From assembly GCA_015039365.1 (NCBI GenBank), contig WION01000430.1, positions 1-44,856 on the forward strand: a DNA stretch of 44,856 bases, given 5' to 3'. Numbering within the stretch: the stretch's first letter is position 1; each line of letters starts with the position of its first letter. Source of the DNA: Amanita rubescens. Lineage: Eukaryota > Basidiomycota > Agaricomycetes > Agaricales > Amanitaceae. The notes under the pieces were generated by a model, which was not told the DNA's origin, made no database searches, and was given only the letters and a program-made list of their open reading frames with translations. The translations under genes and the position numbers were made by a program. Shown here one piece after another: positions 20,754 to 31,335 of the stretch.

Positions 20754-21717
20754 ATGAACCTAGCGAAGCAGGGTTACGAAGCCTACACCGAATCTCAATG
20801 TAAGATTGCACATACAGTTAGTCAGGGGCTCGCTTGCCAATCACACCGCACTATAGCAAACGTCCGCAAGACGGGCGGACAAGAGTACAACTCCCCGCAC
20901 CATTCTGGACAATCTGGACAACCTCAGCAACAGCAGCAGTGGAACTATGGTGGTGATGGTAAGATCAACCGCTGATCGCGCTGTAGATCAGTGCTAATGC
21001 ACGATGTGCCAGTTAACCACGATGATGTGGTCAGACACGCTGAGCAGCACGGCGGCTCTGAACATGGCGACCACTTTTCGAACGCCATGGGATACCTCAA
21101 TGATAACCAAGTGCGTCCTGGTTGATTACATACTAATCAGAGCAACGCATTTAAAGCCGATCTTGCGCAACAGCATGCCCACAATGAACCGGTCGACGAT
21201 CAGCACGTTCTCAATGCCCATCAACAGGCTTATCAGAACAACGATGCGGGCGGAATGAGTGCTGGCAATCTCGGCGCCGCTGCCGCCATGCAGGTGAGCA
21301 CTGCAATTTCCCCTTTCTTACCTATTCTTTAACACCAAGTCGGTTCCGCCATGGCTTATCGCTGATCCTTGATCTTTAATCCTAGGCCTTGAAGAATTTC
21401 ACCTCTGGTGGCGGTGCTTCCGGTAGCGGTGGCGGCGGAAGCAACCACTCGCAGCTCATCAGCATGGCGATGGCCGAGGCGGCCAAGATGTTCGACAAGT
21501 CTGGAGGTACTGCGTCCGGTAACAAGCAGGATGCTGTCAATGGCGCCGCGATGACAGTTATGAAGTTGCTTGTGCAGTCTAAGTTTAGCGGTGGTACGAC
21601 GGGCGGCAGTGATTCTGGAGGTTTGGGCAGTTTGATGGGCCTGGTGAGTTTTTTTCGTGGGTCCGGTATATATGCACACCTGACGGTCCAATCTCACAGG
21701 CTTCGAAATTTATGTGA
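20754..21717 (+). CDS. bfg: Beta-flanking gene (mating-type locus flank)
   Basis: Protein of unknown biochemical function that marks one border of the Agaricomycete homeodomain mating locus. The start MNLAKQGYEAYTESQ at 20754 leads to a Gln/Gly-rich region, then VVRHAEQHGGSEHGDHFSNAMGYL, DDQHVLNAHQQAYQ, GNLGAAAAMQALKNFTSGGG, the conserved QLISMAMAEAAKMFDKSGG, GNKQDAVNGAAMTVMKLLVQ and the invariant last exon ASKFM. Introns are GT-AG. Near 21115 the frame needs one extra G before gtgcgt; otherwise only an implausible 30-bp intron or a stop would be read. It is transcribed towards HD2, about 500 bp away. Confidence 0.9.
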
Positions 21718-22226
21718 CGAGGGAAGTACGGGTGAATTGGACTTGTAACTTGAAGTAATATCAAATACCAATACTTATACAACGAACCAGTGGGGGCAAT
21801 GTTCCCTGATCTCATTTTCATTTCTGTGATGCGATGAATATTTGCATTGAGTCAGCGTGTCTCGACAGCCGATGTATATTCAACCTGGCCAGTTGGCGAT
21901 GGTACTCGGGTCGAAGTTTCAAAGGTAATACATTAGACACACATAATATCAAGGTAGTACATGATGTCAAGTTGTGACATGCATTCACCATAAGCAGGTA
22001 GTAAAGTACACCGAAGTTCTGCAATTTGCACTGGTGAAACAGTACGCTCGTTATTGATTTCGGGATTATCTGTCGCATACCTGGTAAATCCTTCTACCAG
22101 ATGTAGCGGCCATTCGGATGTGGCCGACCTACAATCCACGTGTCCTGACCACTCTGGGGGCGGTATGGACAACGGACGCTGAATCGTGGCCATCAGCGCA
22201 CCGTGGTGACCAATATTGGACGTGCT
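21718..22226. other. Gap between beta-fg and HD2
   Basis: About 510 bp with no supported gene. Open frames of 60-90 codons exist on both strands but lack family features, plausible introns or good starts. The region must hold both 3' ends, since beta-fg and HD2 converge. Confidence 0.5.
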
Positions 22227-23784
22227 TCAAGCTACCACTGAATCTAGAATTGTTGTCCAATCGGGATGCGTCTTCTGTAGAAAGACCGATACAGGAGGTG
22301 ACGAAGGTGGCGTAACGAGTTCATTGCATGATGATTCGTCTGCACTGCTTGAACTGGACGAGGGCGCTCTCTGTCTGGAGAGGTTTGGACCTGTGTTCTT
22401 CATGATAGGATGCGAAGAATACAGCGTGGGTGCATGTGTTGGCAAGGAATCAATCTTAACAAGAGCGAAATAAGGTGCCTTTGGAGCAAACGTTGTCGTC
22501 GCTGTGTACCATGGGCTCGCAGATCGCCTGCTACGCCCAGCAGATTGATCGCGTGTACGCCCTTTTACCCGGCGAAGAGGAGTAGCATCTTGAGTGGTTA
22601 ATTTTCTCGAGAAAAGTACAATCAGTTGATCAATTTGTATGGGTTCTTGTACAGCAGGCGCGGCACTCGCAGATTTGCGCATCCACAGATCTGCCGAAAT
22701 TTTGAGGCACTCAGCCTTGTTCATACCTCGCCCTTCAGAGTAACGTGTTGGGAATGCATGTGCAGGAATCTCCATCTCGAATATAGTCTTCAAAGGCGCA
22801 TATGACTGCGGCGACATATCTAGCTGCAGATAAGGTTCAGTGCATTGATACTTTGTTTGGAGTAGTAATAACCTTGGAAGATATCTCCTGATCTGAACAG
22901 GGAGAACTAGACTCTGATTCATAACCCGAGGAATCTGAGACGTGGTTTTCCGCTAAAGGACTAATGACGCATGAATTAGTGTCGGGCCTTCGTAAGACCT
23001 TTCCTTCCCTTCTTGCTCGATTTCTGTGATTTTGGAACTATCTCAGCGTCAGTATAGGGATGGGATTAAATACAAGGTCGACCAACCCAAACTTCTATTT
23101 GACGGTCGGACATTTTTGTCTCTTGAGCGAGGCACGCTCTTTCAGAATAAGATGGGTATGCATTTGACCGGAAACACTGTTCAAGAAATGTAACGTATTC
23201 CTAAACATAGTCAGTGAAGATAATCCTCGGTGCTGGAATTAGTTACGAACTTGGCGAAAACGCGTCCGAGGTTTTAGCTCTGCATAATCTTCCGTTTCGA
23301 GATGGACCTTCGCAACTCGTTGCCTTGCCAAAGTCATAAGGTGCTGTACAGAAGTTACACTAGTACGATGATAAATTTGTTCACAAATATGTCGTAGCTT
23401 GTGAACTTGGTCTTGTGTTGGCTGCATAGACGAGTAAAGCGCGCGATACGCTCTCTCGTAGCTGCGCTGCACAGCTTCTGCGGAGCCCCTCAGAGTGGAT
23501 GCACAACAATCCAAGACCTCGGCTGGTAAGGAAGATTCGAAGTCGGATAAAATGCTGTCTGCTGATGGTAGCAGCAACAGAGGCATGGACGGTAGCATGA
23601 CTGGAGATGGAGACTTGAAATTGGACAAAACACTATCAGCTGCCAACGGAAGTAGCAAAGAGGGCGTAGAGGGTGGCGCGGCAGCGAAATCCCCGACGGG
23701 TAGAGATTTTTGCTTCAACAAAATATCTTTGAGGCCTTCTGCGTTTCTTAACGTATGCGATAATACATTCGTCCTTGAGGACAT
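22227..23784 (-). CDS. HD2: HD2 homeodomain mating-type transcription factor
   Basis: One half of the A mating-type pair; its product pairs with HD1 from a compatible mate to activate dikaryotic development. Exons 23251..23784, 23087..23200 and 22227..23037 are joined by 50- and 49-bp GT-AG introns in phase 0. The N-terminal about 170 residues are the variable self/non-self dimerisation part. The homeodomain runs KPRTRFRQ, then EYVTFLEQCFRSNAYPSYSE, TKMSDRQIEVW and FQNHRNRARREGK, giving recognition helix WFQNHRNR with Asn51 and Arg53 kept. The tail contains YLQLDMSPQSYAPLKTIF and Ser-rich sequence. Exon 3 is 811 bp, one base over a multiple of three: near 22852 an AAA run appears one A too long, and removing one base restores NKYQC. 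About 485 residues. Start 23784 is the first Met of this frame. Confidence 0.93.
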
Positions 23785-23929
23785 AGCAGCTTGGCGGACG
23801 ATGGCTTAAGTGCTCTAAAGCTAAATTTCAAATTCAATGTCCGCATTGTTCCTACACAGTTAATTAAACCGGAGCTTGAATAATAACAACAAGTCACTCC
23901 GTTGTGTTTACACGATTTCTCCACACAAC
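23785..23929. promoter_or_regulatory. Divergent HD2/HD1 promoter
   Basis: 145 bp lie between the two start codons of the mating-type pair and must drive both. It is AT-rich with ttaattaa near 23860 and an aataataacaacaa stretch close to HD1. I found no convincing copy of the known GATG-N9-ACA heterodimer site. Confidence 0.6.
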
Positions 23930-25660
23930 ATGGACTCCTCAATCGTCCAGCGTCTAGAGCGGGCTGAAGAAGATCTTCTGGACGCCATTATATCCAATGG
24001 ACCAGCTCTTGAGCAATCTGCTTGGGAATGGTCGCAGCTTTCTATCGACATCAAATCTGCCATGGCTTCGCACCAGCTACAAGATGCGACGGTGGAACTA
24101 GCGCACACGGTCGCTTCGAGGATTCATCTATTATCCGGTAGCATGCTCTCATTTAGGGAGGAAATGGACTCCTTGACTACCAGGTTCGAGAAGGATCTAA
24201 ACGAGATGTTCGCTGCCATGTCGCTAGGCGGACAATCTACAGACAGTCCCTGCACATCAACGCCACGCTCAACAAGTTCTTTACCACTGTATGTCAAACC
24301 TGCGTATAGGTGGCTCATGAACAACTTGTATAACCCATATCCGCCAAAACACGTCAAAGCCACAATTTCGAGGGAATCTGGTTGCAATGTCAAAGACATT
24401 GACAACTGGTTCATAAACGTTCGCAGAAGGATAGGTTGGAACAGGGTTCGACGCGTTCATTTCGCGAACAAGCGTCAAGAAATATTATCTGCCGCTGCGT
24501 GCTTTTTTGGCAAGACCGGTGATTCTCAAACCCTCGACTCTCATCTCGAAATGGAGTTTGCTAGTATTCAGAATAACGCTGAAAATCTGTACAACGATAA
24601 GTTTGCAGGTAGGCATTATTCATCAAGGCCAGAGTCTCCGAACGACTGTGGGGACTCTGATGCAGACGGTTCTACGGATGGTTCTGCACAGCTGGCAAGA
24701 CGCGACGTGAAAGACGTCGGGAGAGAGCTACCTACGAACGCCATCAAGCGATTATCACCGTCGTTCACGGGTGGCCCCCAGATTGCTCGAAAAACAAAAC
24801 GCCACTGCGAAGATCCGGAGGCGCATTCGTGCAAGGCCTCGAAGAAACGAAGGTTCGTTTATCTCACTTGAAACCATCTCTATACTCACGCATACTACAG
24901 GATCGATGCCACGGAAGGCATACTTCATACACCGTCCCGTGTAGACACTCTACCAGACGACGTACCAGAGGCAGTCGTACCCGCTGAGTCAACCAAAACA
25001 CAGCCTCTTTCAAAAAGAAGACGTCTTTCTTCCTGTGAAGCTGAAAATCGCACTCAGCCCGGCGGGGTGGCCTCGAGTTCCCGTAACCAAATTGTCCCCG
25101 ATCCTTTACCTGTCGACGCGTTGTCCAGTAACCTTTGGCTACTTGATAATGCGGCATTTTATTCTGCCTTCAGTGCCGAGCAGATATCACAAGACTTATC
25201 GGCGCCACTTGAGATCGAGCTTTTCGACCCTTCTCGACTTTTTGCAGACTTTGACCCTGCGGTAGCTGATGGTGAGATGAACAATGTCGTTTTACTTTTC
25301 ACAAGTCTAATGCAGTGACAGGAGTTCAAGATAATGCTGCGTCGCACCCTGGCCCATTATTCCACTCGCCCTCGATCGCTAATTATGGAGAGTCGAGTGG
25401 TCATGTTATACAGTCTTGTGAGTATTTTAACATAAATTCTAGCGCATTACTTACACCGTATCCAAGCTGCATCTGCAACTCCCGAAGAGTCCCCGCTTTC
25501 CGAGTCTGGTCTCAACGCAGCAGACCCTACTCCCCTACCCCCACAAGACTTTGATTGGCTTTTCAGTCTCTTTGACGAAAAGACATTTAACAATGCTTAT
25601 GCTTATGATACGCATGCATTTAGTTTACCTTTTGATTTTGGACTTACTGCACCATGTTAA
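23930..25660 (+). CDS. HD1: HD1 homeodomain mating-type transcription factor
   Basis: Partner of HD2. The start MDSSIVQRLERAEEDLLDAI at 23930 opens the N-terminal specificity/dimerisation region with heptad-like helices. A TALE-like homeodomain lies at about residues 115-175 (LPLYVKPAYRWLMNN, NPYPPKHVKATISRESG, DIDNWFINVRRRIGW). Basic nuclear-localisation clusters follow (ARKTKRH, KASKKRR, SKRRRLSS), then an acidic Ser/Pro-rich C-terminus ending DWLFSLFDEKTFNN ... DFGLTAPC. Exons 23930..24852, 24901..25271, 25316..25417 and 25467..25660 join in phase to 529 residues, with no frame break. NLS-bearing HD1 proteins are thought to bring HD2 into the nucleus after pairing. The gene converges on MIP, 82 bp away. 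Confidence 0.95.
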
Positions 25661-25742
25661 TTATACCCGGAATTTCTGTACAACAAAGCACTTGTATATC
25701 ATGTACATCTTCATTAGCACCGTAATTAATAAATTCATTACG

Positions 25743-28210
25743 CTAATGCCTCGTAACTAATCTAACATCTTGCGTACTCCAAAAGCCGACTTGTCTCATG
25801 ACCTGTGCACCACCATCCTGTAACTCATCTTGCGCAAGCAAGACGCTTATGAGTTTCCAAGGGTCCTTGCCACCGCCATAGCGTAACACTTCTTCCTTGT
25901 ACTTTTGTCCTGTTTGACGATTAAGAGGGTTCCGGGCGAATATGTCATTCCAGACTTTCGAAGCAATCGCTCGGTCAAAAAGGTAAGAATAATAAGTCGC
26001 TCCGTATCCATACAGATGGCCAAATTGGGTTTGAAACGATGTACCAGACACGTGTGGAATGAGTCCACGCATGTCATGAAGTTTGGCAAGTTCAACAGTC
26101 GAGTCAAACGTCGAGTTAAGCACAGCTGGAGAGTGATATACTTGGTCCAACACTGCTAGCAGCATTTGGGAGTAAGCATCAATGTGACGGCAGGGATCCT
26201 CTTGGTGGTTTATGGTGTTTCTTGTTGCGGAGACACTGTCGGTATCGAAGAGTGAAAGGACTGTCGGAGAGGTCAGAAAGAGTTCCATCAAGATGGAAGG
26301 TAGTTCGACGAAATCGGTTGCACATCTTGTGCCGGACACATTTTGATATTCTGTTCGGCCAATCATAGCTGCGAGACGATGAATAGTCAATGCTTTGCCC
26401 CTTCCGATGTAGGCAACTTACAATGCATAGCATGTCCCATCTCATGGAACAGTGTTAAAACTTCATGCCATTCTAGTACTGCAGGACCACGCGATAGCGT
26501 CGGTCGAGTAAACTCACACAGCAGAACCACCAATGGCAACTGGTATACCCCATCTTGACCTGGAAGTCGGTGACGTTTAGAGGCCTCAAACTGTTGAGAT
26601 TCCTGTATTCGCCACTCAAGCCCCTCAACAGTACCATCCGCAGCTTCATCGTCGTAATCTGTCCTTCGTGAACAACGCACTGTATAGTGCGCTGCTCCAC
26701 TTGCTTTACCCCTCCGTGCGAAGAGGTCAGCGTAAATCCACCCTATAATCCCCTTCTCCTCGTCTACAACTTCTAATTTTTGAACATCTGCGTGCCAGAC
26801 TTCTCCTGATACAGGAGTAACAGGCCTAAGGGATATACCGTATAAATGCTGAAAGAGTCGTGAAAGGCCCATGAAAACTGTGCCTGGAGTGAGTGGAGGT
26901 AGGGGTATCGGTGGTGCTGGAGGCTCTGGTGGGCAATAAAAGTCCCTATCCCATGCTTGAATGACAGGTAACGTCGACATCCTATGATGTGACTGTTTTC
27001 GGAAGCTAAGAGCATCTAATGCTTTCCGAGCGAATGGTCGCGTGTGGTCCATGAGAGCATCGAGAAAGTATCGTACATTATCTGCGATCGTATTAGTGTA
27101 AGGAAAAAGGAACGAGGACAATATATAACGCACCCGGATTTTTAACCATTTTATCATCTAGTGTCATATACGCGTAACTTTCCCTTCCAACTAGACTAGC
27201 AAGCTCAGCTCTTTTCCGCAAAAGCTCTTCAAGAGTTTCTATTTGTTGAGGGGTGCTTGAATTTGAGGCAATAAAGACGCGTTTCCGTGGTTCCTCCTCA
27301 GGGGCAGCACGCATAATCATATGTGCTTGGACAGAACCTGGATAAACAAGGAGATCACGTTGAGTGAATTGAGCTTGTAGTTGCAGTCTGACCCCTAGTC
27401 CTTTGTCCTTCAGACCCGCTAATTCTGATGGCTTGATGGACGCAGGCGGCCGAGGGGAGTTGGCGCCTTCCAAAAACTCTCTCCCAAGGACCAGAATCTC
27501 GGATGACAAAGTGACAAATTTCTGTCTCTGCTCAGGTGATAGATTAATGGCGGACTTTTTGAAATCACGCCAAAATGTCAGAGCCGTTTGGTGCGCTTCG
27601 GGGGTCAGCGTCTTCACTATGGACGGATCGGACAGAACGATTGTCAAAACCTTGCTCAATTGTCAAAAACGAGTCGCACCGCCATTAAACCATCACGTAC
27701 TTCGTACAGACCGACGTGGGTATTCAGGACGTTCATGAATTCGCAAAGCGTCTCGTAAGCGTGATTGGCGGCGTCAACCCATGTTTTGTCGGGGTGTGCG
27801 TGTCGGACCAGTTCGGCAAGGTCTATGATACCGCACAACATGTCGCTCAGACGGTCCAAGTTCTTGACAACTTTCTTCAACTCCTCGTGCGACTGAGAGG
27901 CTCGCAATATGCGGTCGGTGAGCAATTGGGCCCTCACTACCGTTGCTTCGGCTAAGGAGATGAGAGCATGCGGTTGGGTCAAAGTTGGATGTCCAAATAG
28001 GCCGGTAGTGGACAGCGGTGAGAAGGAGAGTGAAGACTTTGGATGATCAAACAAGTTGACCAGTCCTCTGTCGTCGACTGAGGCGGGAATATGACTGACT
28101 TGAGTCGCCGCGGTCCGCTGCTGTAGCGACAGACATCCCCGAGAGTGAAAGCGCGTGCGCGCGCGTGTCGCAGAACGTCGAACTGCATCGCGCAGTGAGC
28201 GGGAGAGCAT
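25743..28210 (-). CDS. MIP1: Mitochondrial intermediate peptidase (M3 metallopeptidase)
   Basis: Removes the octapeptide from imported matrix proteins; in Agaricomycetes it sits next to the HD genes. The start at 28210 gives an Arg-rich presequence ([20 protein letters not shown]). The M3 domain ends with zinc motif HEMGH in [12 protein letters not shown] near 26430 and the downstream zinc ligand Glu in [37 protein letters not shown] and [10 protein letters not shown] complete the family C-terminus. Introns near 27080-27130 and 26365-26420 join in phase. One break near 27660: exon 1 runs into a stop at VFDN, but one added A (GACAAATTG) restores [13 protein letters not shown]. Divergent from nothing close; the WHIM gene follows upstream on the same strand, 172 bp away. 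Confidence 0.95.
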
Positions 28211-28382
28211 GACAGCACAAGCGTAGCGCCGAGTTTGCCTTTTTTGGGTTTACTGAATCAAGATCCAAACTCTGCTGATTAGATAATGCTATGTATAGAT
28301 AATGCTAATGAACCGAAGCTGACATCTACGGGATTGATTATGATGGCCATGTGTATATTACTGAGCGTAAAAGTTCCATTGT

Positions 28383-30522
28383 CTAGTCAATAATCATCGG
28401 AGGGACACCATGAATTTCAGTCCGTGGTTCCGCGTTTCCTGTGCTTTCAATAGATTGCTGCCTAAAGTCACTGGTACTTCCAATGCCATTTGATTCGATC
28501 CGGTCATGATTGGAAGGTTGAGTGTTAGCTCCATGCCCGTTGGCGGCTGCCCCCGGCGCGGGTTCAACAGCATAAACCCAGTACTTTGATTTTTTCTTCC
28601 CCGCCACCTGCTCCATGGCGACCTCTGTAGGCTTGAGGGCCGCAGCGCCAGTCGACTTCACTTTGATACCGTTTTGAGCTCCACTTGTGCTCCCTTCTAA
28701 CGGCGCAGGACTTCCACCTTCAGTACTCTCTACCGTACGGGAACGTTTTCGAGGATGATCCCCATCCGGCTCTGGCTCTGAAAGCTGTACTGCTAGCCGC
28801 GTGGATCGTCGTTCGGACCACTGCCACGAATCTGCCGAGCTATCCCGCTTCCCATTCGCATTCAACACACCTTTTCGTGTGGAACGCCGGCAAGCGACAG
28901 ATGGAATATTACGGTTCCTTTTCGATTTAACATCGTTGACAGCAGAATTGAGAAAATCGTCGTCGTCGAGCCCATTGTTTTCGTCCTCTTCGTAATTACC
29001 ATCATCGGCATCATCCTGAGTTTCAATCCGTTTAGAGACGATCCCGATATGTCAAGATACTTCGGCACTTGCCTGGCTTTCAAATCCGTTGCTATAAACG
29101 TAATCGGGCTTGTGCGTTTTGCGTCTAGTTCTCGTCTCGCGCAACTCGGCTTGCGCTAGCAACGCTCTTCGCTGTTCAATCTTCCGTTTGACTCGTTGCA
29201 CGCGCTGGACATTTTTCAATGAGCATGATGCCACACACAGTTTGCATGCAGGCAGAGTACAGCAAGGAAGCCACCAGACCAAATCCCACGCGCTATACAT
29301 AACGGTAATGACACATGTAGGAAACAACTTACCGCTATCTCGGCATCTATAGTTCCAATACGGTTTTCTAGTGCCTCAATCAGGCTGAGATGGGCTTGAT
29401 CTAGACGTGAACGCTTCTCTCCCTTCTTGAGCGGTCCGGGAGCGCCTTTTTTCAATTCTTCCATGACGACTAGATATTGTTCACGTGTTGAAGCAATCGT
29501 CTGGAAAGTAGCTGTTATTTTCCACGGGTTTGTTGATACATAGATGCGCGGCGAATCTGGATAGATTGGGGAGTCAGCGACAAGTTGTAGACGTGGATAA
29601 AGCCGAGGGAATCGGTTGCAAGAACGAGGATCTAATGTCCTCAGGCAAATATGTGTAAATACGATTCCCAAGAAAATAGGTATCAAAATGCAATTGTGCA
29701 CGGACCATCTGCAATCCAGTATCGTTTGCGGTTCCGATCCTGGCCTAGGGGCACTAGTTGGAGGTTCTCCTGACTGTGTGGCTCTGATAGTTCAGGAGCT
29801 GCGGTTGGTGCTTCTTTTTTCTTGTGCTTGTTGTGTGCCACGCCCCAGGCACGGTCGATCATACCTTTAATCATAGGGCTGTGTGTGAGCTGTAGTTCCA
29901 CAAGCTGTCTCAAAATATTGAGCTGTGACATACGTGATCAGCCGATGGACGCGTAATGGTGACAAAGCTGTTAATACCTTGAAGTCCCAGTCTGCAGCAA
30001 AGAAACCTCCTTCCAAGTATTCAAACGGATCCGCGTTCCTTCTTATATCGTCGTTCCAGAATATTGTCCTCTCGGACGATTTGAAATACTCAGAAAGGAC
30101 AGCAGCCACTGTGTTGGATATCTGATCCGCGCTGATGGGGCGAAACGCCGTTTAAGACATGCAGGAGATGCGTACAATGAGGCATGACACGCTCTTACCT
30201 CAAGTTACGCGTCTGTGGTTTGAGATTAAGGATAAAATGACAAAGTAGCTGAGTCAGAATAGGATTTGGCTCTCGCGACAGGAGGGCATTTTCGAAACTA
30301 TTGATATAAGCCCGAGTCATGGCAAGTCAGAAGCACCATCTGGAATGCACAAGAGGCCACTTACTCCATCGGAGTGTCCAAGCCTTCTGTCTTGCTCCGG
30401 AGATTAGTGAATTTGCAGATGAAGGAATAAACAAACAACGATTCCCAGCGGTCGGAAGGATGAGTAGCAGTGGAGGGAGGACAGATATGCCCTTTCTTTT
30501 CGGCGAGAGTGGTGGAAGCCAT
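28383..30522 (-). CDS. DDT/WHIM-domain chromatin-remodelling accessory protein (ISWI-type partner)
   Basis: Probable nuclear subunit of an ISWI-like remodeller. The start MASTTLAEKKGHICPPS at 30522 is followed by a DDT-like helical region (RWESLFVYSFICKFTNLRSK, ENALLSREPNPILTQLL, LNLKPQTRNLR) and WHIM motifs (LSEYFKSSERTIFWNDDIRR, GGFFAADWDFKV, NILRQLVELQLTHSP, RAWGVAHNKHKKKEA). WHIM2-like LVPLGQDRNRKRYWIAD plus PRIYVSTNPWK follow. A coiled coil (RVKRKIEQRRALLAQAEL), an acidic Asp/Asn stretch and a basic, Ser-rich tail complete the protein. Introns are in phase, including a GC-AG intron at 29016..29072. Domain order supports the call; the exact orthologue is not certain. Confidence 0.82.
29016..29072 (-). 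other. GC-AG intron in the WHIM-domain gene
   Basis: The junction FESQ / DDADDGNYEED is kept in frame only with donor gcaagt and acceptor ctcag, a 57-bp intron. This is the second GC-AG intron found in the window. Confidence 0.75.
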
Positions 30523-30722
30523 GAGTGTCGCGCGGAAAGCGACAAAAGGATGATGGAGCGGAGGAAGCACGGGTTTGTTACAACGTCACAATCTTTCCAT
30601 GGTCGAACAAATATATTACAATACTGATCTGTAGGGAATACACCATACCAGATACCCCACAAGCCAGCCCACAGCACAGAAACCACACCCTGGCCGTTTC
30701 CGACCTCGGACACACGAGCATT

Positions 30723-31286
30723 TTAGCCAGGACCAACCTACAGACAGATTCATCAGGTACAGCTTCGTACCGGACTGCGCCATGCCAACGCACCTTGGGT
30801 ATATCATGGTGCTCACTTAAAGTCTCGAGATGAGAATTAAACTCATTCACGCGGTCTTTGTGTGTTTTGCGAGCGAGCTTGGCGACACGTTGAGCCAGCT
30901 AGAAGATTAAAAGTTCAGGTTTCTTATTGGAAACGTAGAGGAATGCTATACGCACCCGCCGCTTCTGAGCTTCCTCAAACCGTTTCTCCGCATCAGTCTT
31001 TTTTGAGCTGCCGTTATTAACGACGGCAGGTGTGCTCTGACCACTTCCTACGGGAGTCGGAGAGTGAGCATCTTCTTTCAAATTGAGCTCTCTGGCGAGG
31101 TTGCGTTCAGCCTCGAGTTCAGTATCTTGCTTAGACTTTGACTTTTTTTTCTTTCTGGAGGAACGGCTGAGCTTAGTGAACCGTGGAGAGCACATTGCAA
31201 GCTTACTTTTTGACGACTCCGCCCTCTGAGAGACCCCCCTTGAGCTTAAGGGCGCCGCCGGGGCGTACGCTGTAAGAGTCGGACAT
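30723..31286 (-). CDS. FAM32A-like protein
   Basis: Small basic nuclear protein; the human homologue is associated with the late spliceosome. The start at 31286 reads MSDSYSVRPGGALKLKGG (family hallmark GxLKLKG). A Lys-rich block follows, then a species-variable linker with SPTPVGSGQSTP, KKTDAEKRFEEAQKRR, and the conserved C-terminus LAQRVAKLARKTHKDRVNEF, NSHLETLSEHHDIPKVGPG. Three short introns join in phase; the last one leaves only VGPG and the stop in the final exon. Divergent from the TMEM115-like gene by 49 bp. Confidence 0.9.
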
Positions 31287-31335
31287 GAGGAAAGGGAAGC
31301 GGAGGATGGTCACGCATCACGCCACGCGACGGGCA

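Noticed and set aside
21117..21146. A 30-bp intron in beta-fg
   Set aside because: Too short to splice; an acceptor 16 bp further on with one missing G before the donor gives a 46-bp intron and the conserved protein.
21933..22193. Minus-strand frame of 86 codons between beta-fg and HD2
   Set aside because: No recognisable features, and overlapping open frames on the other strand; lies in the 3' flank of HD2.
22869..22890. A 22-bp intron to explain the HD2 frame break
   Set aside because: Far below the workable intron size; one surplus A in a run explains the same shift.
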